Shown: one piece after another, positions 7,427-14,067 of the stretch
Position numbering within the stretch: position 1 is the first letter of the stretch
Layout of the letters: each line of letters starts with the position of its first letter
NCBI GenBank assembly: GCA_028818385.1
Contig: JAPPNY010000035.1
Coordinates: forward strand, 3,000-21,423
Source of the DNA: Spirochaetaceae bacterium
Lineage (GTDB): Bacteria; Spirochaetota; Spirochaetia; SZUA-6; Bin103
Direction of reading: 5' to 3'
DNA: 18,424 nt
Notes under the pieces: generated by a model
The model's database searches: none
Told to the model about the DNA's origin: nothing
The model's input: the letters and a program-made list of their open reading frames with translations, nothing else
Program-made: the position numbers and the translations under genes

Positions 7427-8139
7427 CGCGCGGCTTGAGGGCGGCACGCGCCGCCGTGCTCGGCGCTTCCGCGCTCGCCGGCGCCGAAGGGGCCTTCGCG
7501 GTAGGAGTCCTGGAGGGCGCGGCCGCCACGCAGCGCTCCACGATCGCGGACGTCTCGGACCTGACGATCCGCACCGACTTCGAGGAGGTGCGGGTGTTCG
7601 CCGCCGACCGGCAGGACGTGGAGGTGGAGCTTTCGGTGTCGGCGCGCATGTCGCGCCGCAATCGGCCGGAGCTGGCCGTGGACGGGGACGGCACCGCAGT
7701 GACGCTGCGCGTGGGCGGCAACGACCTGCCGATCAGCCGCGCCTCGGTGGACTGGGGGCCGAAGCTGACGCTCTCCGTGCCGGCCGGCGTCGAGCTGACG
7801 GTGCGCACCGGCAGCGGCGCGGTCGTCGTGCAGGGGCTCCGGTCCGAGCGGCTGGAGGTGTTCACGGCCAAGGGGGACGTGTTCGTGGGCGACTGCGCCG
7901 GGCCGCTGCAGGTTGCCGGCGGGTCTGGCTCGGTACGGGTCGCGCGCTGCGACGGGGACAAGCGGCTCACCTCCACCAGCGGCACGATCGAGGTCGTCGA
8001 CTCCCGCGGGGCGGTGATCGCGCGCACCGACAGCGGAGCGCAGCGGTTTCACCGTGTCGACGGCGACCTCACGGTGCTGCGCGGCACCACGCTTGCCGTC
8101 TCCGAGCATCGAGGCCGCCTGATCGTCGAGGATCGCTGA
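7423..8139 (+). CDS. DUF4097-like repeat beta-strand protein (putative adhesin family)
   Basis: The body (from about residue 40 to 238) is a run of short alternating strands with SGSVRV, TSGTIEV, GAVVVQG and GDVFVG turns, as in DUF4097 beta-solenoid proteins. It opens with the typical ADVSDLTIRTDFEEVRVFA segment. The role of the family is unclear; it is often found near membrane or stress-response genes. The start is uncertain. TTG 7423 overlaps the heparinase stop as TTGA, a common coupling arrangement, and gives an alanine-rich N-terminus (GLRAARAAVLGASALAGAEG) that might be a weak signal peptide. GTG 7456 is the other candidate. No ATG occurs before about 7649, which would cut into the conserved fold. 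A 59-bp gap with repeats separates it from the permease gene. Its presence in a glycan-enzyme run is unexplained. Confidence 0.7.
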   Translation: MTRGLRAARAAVLGASALAGAEGAFAVGVLEGAAATQRSTIADVSDLTIRTDFEEVRVFAADRQDVEVELSVSARMSRRNRPELAVDGDGTAVTLRVGGNDLPISRASVDWGPKLTLSVPAGVELTVRTGSGAVVVQGLRSERLEVFTAKGDVFVGDCAGPLQVAGGSGSVRVARCDGDKRLTSTSGTIEVVDSRGAVIARTDSGAQRFHRVDGDLTVLRGTTLAVSEHRGRLIVEDR

Positions 8140-8172
8140 GCCAGGAGCGGCGCGTTCCGTTTCCCCGCGTTC

Positions 8173-8189
8173 CGGTAGCGTGGTACCGT
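8173..8189 (+). promoter_or_regulatory. CGGTA-N6-TACCG palindrome containing a -10-like TACCGT before the permease gene
   Basis: The inverted pair CGGTA (8173-8177) and TACCG (8184-8188) includes TGGTACCGT (8181-8189), an extended -10-like element ending 9 nt before ATG 8199. No ribosome site is visible. A direct repeat CGCGTTCCG occurs just upstream at 8151-8159 and 8166-8174, 15 bp apart. Together these suggest an internal promoter and regulator site that let the transporter genes be expressed apart from the upstream enzymes. Confidence 0.42.
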
Positions 8190-8198
8190 CGGGGCCGC

Positions 8199-9389
8199 AT
8201 GGCCACCACGCAGGAGGCCGCGCCGCCAGAGGTCCATACCGCGCGCCGCGGCCTGTTCGGCCGCCGGCGCCTCACCGAGGAAGAGAAGCGCGAAGCCTTC
8301 TTCACCGCCACACAGTGGCGCCTGATGTGGCTCAAGTTCCGCAGCCACCGCTGGGCGCTGTGGGGACTCCTGGTCATCTCCGTGTTCTACTTCGTGGCGA
8401 TCTTCGCCGGCTTCTTCGCCACCAACGATCCGGTCACGCGCCGACCCGAGTACCAGTACCTGCCGCCGTCGATCCTGGGCGAGGCGCGCTCGTTCCGGCT
8501 GTTCGACCAGGAGGGCAGCTTCCGGCCGGTGATCTATCCGGTGCGCACCAAGCTCAACCTGCAGACCTTCGAGCAGGATGTCTTCCCCGACCTGGAGAAC
8601 GAGCGGCCGCTGCGGCTGTTCGCCAGGGGCGACCCGTACACGCTGTTCTTCATCATAGAGAGCGACATCCACCTGTTCGGCTCGGGCGATCCCGAGGTGC
8701 GCTGGTTTCCGCTCGGCACCGACGGCTCGGGCCGATGCCTGTACTCGCGCATGGTGCACGGCGCGACGCTGTCGCTGTCGATCGGCATCCTGGCGATCGC
8801 CATAAGCTGGGTGCTGGGCGTCCTCATCGGCGGGATCTCCGGCTACTTCGGCGGCATCGTCGATAACGTCATCCAGCGGATCATCGAGGTGCTGATGTCG
8901 TTTCCGACCCTGCCGCTGTGGATCGCGCTGTCCGCCGCCCTGCCGCTGCATTGGACGGTGGTGCAGGTCTACTTCGCGATCACGCTGATCCTGTCGGTCC
9001 TGGGCTGGACGGGCCTGGCGCGGGTGGTCCGCAGCAAGTTGCTGGCCGTCCGCGAAGAGGAGTTCGTGCTGGCGGCCACCCTGGACGGCTGCCAGCGCCC
9101 GCGGCTGGTGGCACGCCACATGCTTCCGGCGTTCGCCAGCCACCTGATCGTGGTCGCCAGCAACCAGGTGCCCGGCATGATCCTGGGGGAGACGGCGCTG
9201 AGCTTCATCGGCGTCGGCCTGCGGGCGCCGGCGGTAAGCTGGGGCGTGCTGCTGAGAGAGGCACAGAACGTGCAGTCGGTGGCCCTGCGCCCGTGGCTGC
9301 TGCTGCCGGCGCTGCTGGTGGTGTTCACGGTGGTGGCGTTCCAGTTCCTGGGCGACGGCATGCGCGACGCGATGGATCCATACCGGTGA
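8199..9389 (+). CDS. Dpp/Opp-type ABC transporter permease, C subunit, with extended periplasmic insert
   Basis: This is a 396-aa inner-membrane permease of the oligopeptide/oligosaccharide importer class. TM1 lies at about 52-75 (WALWGLLVISVFYFVAIFAG). A 110-residue insert follows (about 77-185), then LGTDGSGRCLYSRMVHGATLSL, the family's signature entry to the binding-protein-dependent transport domain. Further membrane segments lie at about 190-216, 237-250, 256-275, 313-340 and 365-386. The EAA-type loop that contacts the ATPase is at about 289-311 (FVLAATLDGCQRPRLVARHMLP), with the canonical glycine kept (Gly297). Typical DppC proteins are about 300 aa; the insert resembles the enlarged YejE-like subtype. 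It is followed after 22 nt by the B subunit, the reverse of the usual B-C order. No ATPase or binding protein is adjacent. ATG 8199 is the only start consistent with a normal N-terminus. Confidence 0.92.
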   Translation: MATTQEAAPPEVHTARRGLFGRRRLTEEEKREAFFTATQWRLMWLKFRSHRWALWGLLVISVFYFVAIFAGFFATNDPVTRRPEYQYLPPSILGEARSFRLFDQEGSFRPVIYPVRTKLNLQTFEQDVFPDLENERPLRLFARGDPYTLFFIIESDIHLFGSGDPEVRWFPLGTDGSGRCLYSRMVHGATLSLSIGILAIAISWVLGVLIGGISGYFGGIVDNVIQRIIEVLMSFPTLPLWIALSAALPLHWTVVQVYFAITLILSVLGWTGLARVVRSKLLAVREEEFVLAATLDGCQRPRLVARHMLPAFASHLIVVASNQVPGMILGETALSFIGVGLRAPAVSWGVLLREAQNVQSVALRPWLLLPALLVVFTVVAFQFLGDGMRDAMDPYR

Positions 9390-9411
9390 CGGCTGACCGG
9401 GGCGCCTGCCC

Positions 9412-10407
9412 GTGATCACCTTCCTGGTGCGCCGGGTCTTCATCATGATCCCGACGGTGGTGCTGATCTCGGTGATCTCCTTCCTGGTGATCGACCTGCC
9501 GCCGGGCGACCTGGCCAGCTCGTACGTCGCGCGCCTGGAGCAGTCCCAGGAGGTCTTCAGAGACGAGGCCGAGGACATGATCGCCGAGTTGCGCGCCCGC
9601 TACGGACTCGACGATCCGTTCTTCGTGCGCTACTTCAAGTGGGCCAGCCGCTTCGCCCGCGGCGACTGGGGCTTCTCCCTCCTGTGGAACAAGCCGGTGC
9701 GGCTCCTGATCCAGGAGCGCGTCCTGCTGACCGTCTCCATCGCCCTGCTGACGCTGATGCTCAGCAGCGTGATCACGTGGCCGGCCGGGGTGGGGGCCGC
9801 GCTGCGCCAGTACTCGCTGTTCGACAACATCTTCAGCTTCACCGCCTTCTTCATGATGGCGATTCCGAACTTCCTGTTCGCCCTGATCCTGATGTACCTG
9901 GCCTACGAGTGGTTCGACTACCAGCCGGGTGGCCTGTTCTCTCCGGACATGGTCGACGCGCCGTGGGGCGTGCCCAAGTTCCTGGACTTCCTGGCGCACA
10001 TCTGGATGCCCCTGGTGGTGCTGGGGTTCGAGTCGATCGGCGGCGGCCTGCGCACCATCCGCGCCAACGTGCTGGACCAGCTCCGCATGCCGTACGTGAC
10101 CACGGCGCGCGCCAAGGGCGTGCCGGAGACGCGGCTGCTGGTCAAGTACCCGATCCGCATGGCGGCCAACCCGTGGATCTCCACCGTGGGCTGGATCCTG
10201 CCGGGCCTGGTGGCGGGCGAGGTGCTGGTCTCGATCGTGATCGGCCTGCCTACCATCGGACCGCTGATGCTGGAAGGGCTGGTCAACCAGGACATGCAGC
10301 TCGCCGGCGGCATCCTCATGCTGCTGGCCACCCTGACGGTGATAGGCACGCTCATCTCCGACCTGCTGCTGGCGGTGCTCGACCCGCGCATCCGGATTAC
10401 CGAGTAG
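9412..10407 (+). CDS. Dpp/Opp-type ABC transporter permease, B subunit
   Basis: The 331-aa partner permease starts with the DppB signature MITFLVRRVFIMIPTVVLIS, a first membrane helix preceded by two arginines. Then come PPGD (residues 30-33), LRARYGLDDPFFVRYFKW and GDWGFSLLWNKPV, all typical of B subunits. Further membrane segments are visible in the middle and at the end, and the EAA-type loop reads YVTTARAKGVPETRLLVKYPIR. The start is GTG 9412, because the hydrophobic first helix begins directly after it; no good ribosome site is present, and it lies 22 nt after the C subunit stop. The two permeases would form the heterodimeric pore of an importer for peptides or oligosaccharides. The surrounding genes favour oligosaccharides. 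ATPases (D/F) and the binding protein must come from elsewhere in the genome. Confidence 0.92.
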   Translation: MITFLVRRVFIMIPTVVLISVISFLVIDLPPGDLASSYVARLEQSQEVFRDEAEDMIAELRARYGLDDPFFVRYFKWASRFARGDWGFSLLWNKPVRLLIQERVLLTVSIALLTLMLSSVITWPAGVGAALRQYSLFDNIFSFTAFFMMAIPNFLFALILMYLAYEWFDYQPGGLFSPDMVDAPWGVPKFLDFLAHIWMPLVVLGFESIGGGLRTIRANVLDQLRMPYVTTARAKGVPETRLLVKYPIRMAANPWISTVGWILPGLVAGEVLVSIVIGLPTIGPLMLEGLVNQDMQLAGGILMLLATLTVIGTLISDLLLAVLDPRIRITE

Positions 10408-10419
10408 CGAAGCGACGGA

Positions 10420-12384
10420 ATGGACACTCGCGACGACCTGGCTCTGATCCCGCGGCCAAAATCGGTCCGGCCCCTGCCCGGCACGGCGCGCGGGGTCCTG
10501 GAGCTGAAGGCGGGGCCGGAGTGCGCGGAGGCCGCATCGGTCTACATGGAATGCGCGGCGGAGCTGCTGGGAACCGGCCACTCCGGTTCGGGGGAGGCCG
10601 GCTCCGGCGCGGTGCGCATCCCCGTCCACCTGTCGCTGCGCCCGCCGCCGCCGGCCGGCTACCACGGCCCGGAGGCGTACCGGCTCGGCGTGGCCGGCGA
10701 GGGCGGCATTGAGGTGCGCGCCGCATCGCACGCCGGCCTGGTGTACGGCATCCACACGCTGCTCTCCCTTGCCCGTCCGCGCGGCGGAACGGTGGAGTTG
10801 CCGTGCTGCGTGATCGAGGACTGGCCCGACTTCCGGCTGCGCGGCCTGCAGGACGACCCGGCGCGCGGGCAGGTCTCCACCGTGCCGGGCTACGAGCGCC
10901 TGATCCGCGAGCTGTCCCGCCTGAAGTACAATGTGCTCACCTTCCACACCGAGGATCTGTTCGCCTTCGAGCGCTACCCGACCTTGGGCCGCGCGCACGG
11001 CGCCATGGACGCCGGGCAGTGGCGGCACCTGGTCGAGTACGGCCGCCGCTACGGCGTCGAGTTGTTCCTGACCTTCCAGACCTTCGGCCACGCCGGCCGC
11101 GTGACCGGCATGCCGGAGTTCAACCACCTGTCCGACCTGGAGGGCGGCGCCAGCCACTACTCGCCGGCGGTGCCGGCCACCTACGACTTCCTCGGCGACC
11201 TGCTGGAGGAGCTGGCGGCGGTGTTCGACGGCGACACCGTGCACGTCGGCTGCGACGAGGTGGCCCTGAGCGACCACGGGCTGCGCTCCAGCGCGATGGT
11301 GCGCGAGCGGGGCGCCGCGGCCGTGTACGTCGACCACGTGCGCGCGGTCGCGCGCCTGGCGCGCAGGCACTGGCGGGGGGTGCTGTTCTTCGCCGAGTTC
11401 GCCGACAACCGCTACCGCCCGGACGTGCAGGGAGCGGACGACGACATCCGTGCGCTGCGCGACGAGGGCCTGTCGTTCGTGAACTGGAACTACTACGACG
11501 TGCAGCCGGAGGAGTACTTCCCCTTCCTGCACAAGCTGCAGCGTCACGGCGTCGACCAGGTGATCTCGCCCGGGGTGTGGACGTGGCGGCAACTCTTCCC
11601 GAGCTTCGTGCAGACGCGGGAGACGCTGCCGGTGTTCACGCGGCTCGCCTTCCGGGAGGGGATCACCGACAGCATCACCTGCGCCTGGAACGACACGCGC
11701 GACTGCTTCCGCGAGCTGCACTGGCTGAACTACGCCTTCGCCGCCGAACATCAGTGGAACGGCGCCCCTCGGGTCGAGGCCGACGAGCCGTTCATCGCGC
11801 GCTGGGCGGAGCAGTTCTTCGGCGCTCCCACGGATGCGCTCGCGCGCGCCCACGAGTGGCTGGGCGGCCTCAACGCCAAGGCGTTCGCCGCCGCGCGCCA
11901 CGACCACCGCTACCCGCGCGAATTCAACTGGCGGCCGATGACCGCGCACGCCGTGTTCTGGAACGAGCCCGTGCCGGGCGCCGGCAGCGCGGCGGACGCG
12001 ACGGCTTCCGAGCGGCTGGCCGGGGAGGCGCGGGCGCTCCAGGCCGAGGTGACCGCCGCCGCGCCGTCGCTGCCGCGCAACCGGGCGGTCGCCGACCTCG
12101 TGGCCTACGAGTTGCGCCGCGCCGCCTGGCTGTTCGACAGCGTGCGCTTCGTGGCGGACCCGGACACCGGCGCCGCCGGCCGCCTCGCGCATGAGCTGCG
12201 ACAGCTCGGCCGTGACTTCGTGCCACTGTGGAACGCGACCAACATCCCGCCGGGGCGGGAGGGGGTCGAGGAGCGGTTCGCCAAGCTGGTCGGGCTGTAC
12301 GAGCGGGAAGCGCGGGCGATCACGCCGTGGGACGGCGGATGGGGTCCGGCCCGGCGCATGCAGACCGGCCCCCATCCAATGTAG
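10420..12384 (+). CDS. Glycoside hydrolase family 20-like protein (beta-N-acetylhexosaminidase-like)
   Basis: This 654-aa protein has the two-part layout of GH20. An N-terminal GH20b-like domain begins LIPRPKSVRPLPG and ends ASHAGLVYGIHTLLSLAR. A TIM barrel starts at DWPDFRLRGLQDD and includes LSRLKYNVLTFHTEDLF and LFLTFQTFGHAGR. The catalytic acid pair is present as HVGCDE (275-280), Asp279-Glu280, where most relatives have H-I/L-G-G-D-E, so a glycine is replaced by Cys278. In GH20 the Glu is the acid and the Asp positions the substrate's N-acetyl group. A long helical C-terminal region (about 440-654) follows and is longer than usual. No signal peptide is seen. It starts 12 nt after the permease and ends 9 nt before the TIM-barrel gene. 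Release of terminal N-acetylhexosamines is likely but not proven; some GH20-like barrels have other roles. Confidence 0.82.
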   Translation: MDTRDDLALIPRPKSVRPLPGTARGVLELKAGPECAEAASVYMECAAELLGTGHSGSGEAGSGAVRIPVHLSLRPPPPAGYHGPEAYRLGVAGEGGIEVRAASHAGLVYGIHTLLSLARPRGGTVELPCCVIEDWPDFRLRGLQDDPARGQVSTVPGYERLIRELSRLKYNVLTFHTEDLFAFERYPTLGRAHGAMDAGQWRHLVEYGRRYGVELFLTFQTFGHAGRVTGMPEFNHLSDLEGGASHYSPAVPATYDFLGDLLEELAAVFDGDTVHVGCDEVALSDHGLRSSAMVRERGAAAVYVDHVRAVARLARRHWRGVLFFAEFADNRYRPDVQGADDDIRALRDEGLSFVNWNYYDVQPEEYFPFLHKLQRHGVDQVISPGVWTWRQLFPSFVQTRETLPVFTRLAFREGITDSITCAWNDTRDCFRELHWLNYAFAAEHQWNGAPRVEADEPFIARWAEQFFGAPTDALARAHEWLGGLNAKAFAAARHDHRYPREFNWRPMTAHAVFWNEPVPGAGSAADATASERLAGEARALQAEVTAAAPSLPRNRAVADLVAYELRRAAWLFDSVRFVADPDTGAAGRLAHELRQLGRDFVPLWNATNIPPGREGVEERFAKLVGLYEREARAITPWDGGWGPARRMQTGPHPM

Positions 12385-12393
12385 AAAAGCGCC

Positions 12394-14049
12394 ATGGCAG
12401 CGGACAGGACGAAAGGCCGGCTCAAGCGCGACTACCGTATCACCTGGGTCGACGACAGCGGCATCGGCGCCCACATGGTCAACCCGCCGGTTTCCCCGCA
12501 GCGGTTTCGTCACGCCATCGTCGGCGGGCTCGCCGGGACCCAGGTCGACGCGTTCGTGTGCACGGTCGGCCATGGGGCCGGGTACACCACCTCGTACCCG
12601 ACCGAGGTCGACGGGATGGAGTTCATCGTCGACCGGCTGGAAGCGGGCGCGAAGCTCGGCGGCGTGGAGCTCTGGCGTGGCGCCGAGAACCTGCGCTCCC
12701 TGTGGGCCGCGGGCCACGACCCCGTGCAGCTCGTGCTCGACGAGTGCAGGCGCACAGGCATCGACTTCTGGCTGCAGCTCAGGATGAACGACTGGCACCA
12801 CGTCGATACGTCGTCCGGTGAAATCTATCGGCTGATCGGCAGCGAGTGGTACGAGCGGCACCCCGAATACCTGATCGGCGACGAGGGGGTGGCCGGGTGG
12901 CCCGACGAGCTGGCCACTTCCCTGCGGTGGTTCCAGGACTTCGCGCACGAGCCGGTGCGCCGCATCCGGCTCGCGGTCGCGGCGGAGGCCGTCGAGCGCT
13001 ACGACGTCGACGGGTGGGAGTACGACTTCGTGCGCTGCCCCGGACTGTTCCGCTACGGCCGGGAACGGGAGCATGCCGGTCTGGTCACCGAGCTGATCCG
13101 CGACACGCGCGCGATGCTGGACGAAGCGGCGCGCCGCCGGGGACGCCCGCTCGGCTTCTCGGTGCGCGTGCCCAACACCACCGAAGGCTGCACGATGCTG
13201 GGCTTGGACGTCGTGCAGTGGATCGAAGAGGAGCTGGTGGACATCGTCGTGCCGTGCGCGTTCTTCGCCCAGCACATGGAGGAGGACGCGACGCCGTGGG
13301 TGGCCGCCGCGGCCGATACCACGGTGCGCATCCACCACGGCATGGACTCCGCCTACCAGACGGGCGACGTGCTGGGGCTCGGCGTTTCCTACTACCAGGT
13401 GCGCGACGCGTACATGCAGGGCCTGACGCCGGAGTTGATCCGCGGCATGGCGGCGCGCCACTGGCGCGCCGGCGTCGACGGCATCTACCTGTTCAACGGC
13501 CCCGGGGCCCTCAGCTCCTACGGCGTCGACACCCGGGAGGTGCTCGACCAGGTCGGCTCACCGCGGAGCCTCCGGCACCGGGACAAGCGCTACGCGGTGA
13601 TGCGCCGGACCGGGTCGTTCCCGAACTGCTATCCGCAACAGTACCGGCTGCCCGCGGAGCTCGGCCCCGAACGCGCGATCTTCCCGATCGACGTCGCCGA
13701 CGACGTGGCCGGCGCCGGCGCGCGGATCGACCACGTGCACCTGGAGCTGCTGCTGGAAGCGCCGTGCCACCTGGACGAGCTGACCGTCACCTTCAACGGG
13801 ACACCGCTGCCGTGTCTCAATCCCGTGGAAGCGGGCAAGCCGGCCCCCGATTCCCGGGCCTGGCTGGTCTATGACCTCGCCGGTGCCCCACCCAGGCAGG
13901 GCCGGAACGAGGTCGCCGTGTCCGTGAAGCGGGCTGCCCGCCTCGCCGCGGAGATACCCCTGGTGCTCACCGACCTTGAGTTGTCCGTCCGCTACCGGTA
14001 CCCGCACGGCCCGTTCCGCGAGCCGCCCGGTTACCTCCCGCGCACCTGA
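12394..14049 (+). CDS. TIM-barrel glycosidase-like protein (GHL10-type) with C-terminal beta-sandwich, paralogue A
   Basis: The 551-aa protein looks like an uncharacterised TIM-barrel hydrolase. Strand-like segments each end in acidic or aromatic residues: YRITWVDDSG (14-23), FWLQLRMNDWHH (125-136), GWEYDFVR (207-214) and GFSVRVP (254-260). The D-x-R pattern in YDFVR is like that in GHL10/GH10-related proteins and marks Asp211 or Glu209 as candidate catalytic acids. A beta-sandwich tail (about 430-540) carries LTVTFNGTPL and ELSVRYRYPH. It is a clear paralogue of the convergent gene at 14065-15753: both have MNDWHHVDTSSG at residues 131-142 and a shared LRHRDK stretch. There is no signal peptide. 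ATG 12394 follows the GH20 stop by 9 nt. Substrate and reaction are unknown. Alternatives are a non-catalytic carbohydrate-binding barrel or a member of a family I do not recognise by name. Confidence 0.78.
   Translation: MAADRTKGRLKRDYRITWVDDSGIGAHMVNPPVSPQRFRHAIVGGLAGTQVDAFVCTVGHGAGYTTSYPTEVDGMEFIVDRLEAGAKLGGVELWRGAENLRSLWAAGHDPVQLVLDECRRTGIDFWLQLRMNDWHHVDTSSGEIYRLIGSEWYERHPEYLIGDEGVAGWPDELATSLRWFQDFAHEPVRRIRLAVAAEAVERYDVDGWEYDFVRCPGLFRYGREREHAGLVTELIRDTRAMLDEAARRRGRPLGFSVRVPNTTEGCTMLGLDVVQWIEEELVDIVVPCAFFAQHMEEDATPWVAAAADTTVRIHHGMDSAYQTGDVLGLGVSYYQVRDAYMQGLTPELIRGMAARHWRAGVDGIYLFNGPGALSSYGVDTREVLDQVGSPRSLRHRDKRYAVMRRTGSFPNCYPQQYRLPAELGPERAIFPIDVADDVAGAGARIDHVHLELLLEAPCHLDELTVTFNGTPLPCLNPVEAGKPAPDSRAWLVYDLAGAPPRQGRNEVAVSVKRAARLAAEIPLVLTDLELSVRYRYPHGPFREPPGYLPRT
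12784..12806 (+). repeat. 23-bp perfect inverted repeat, left copy (partner 15341-15363)
   Basis: This stretch, encoding MNDWHHV in the plus-strand TIM-barrel gene, is identical base for base to the complement of 15341-15363 in the paralogue. The copies are 2.5 kb apart and in opposite orientation. They could recombine and invert the DNA between them. The match probably reflects strong protein constraint or gene conversion. Confidence 0.85.
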
Positions 14050-14067
14050 CCGGCGCGCGGCCGGTCA
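14047..14067. terminator. Perfect palindrome carrying both stop codons of the convergent TIM-barrel genes
   Basis: TGACCGGC (14047-14054) and GCCGGTCA (14060-14067) are exact reverse complements around a 5-nt loop. The first three bases of the left arm are the TGA stop of the plus-strand gene; the last three of the right arm are the complement of the TGA stop of the minus-strand gene. A stem-loop would form in both transcripts at the end of translation. No T-run follows, so termination, if any, would be of a non-classical kind. Confidence 0.6.

Noticed and set aside
9325..13461. A 1378-codon open frame on the minus strand across four plus-strand genes
   Set aside because: The sequence is arginine-, histidine- and glutamine-rich low-complexity protein, with no family motif. 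It is the shadow of GC-biased codons in the real genes, each of which has clear domain motifs.
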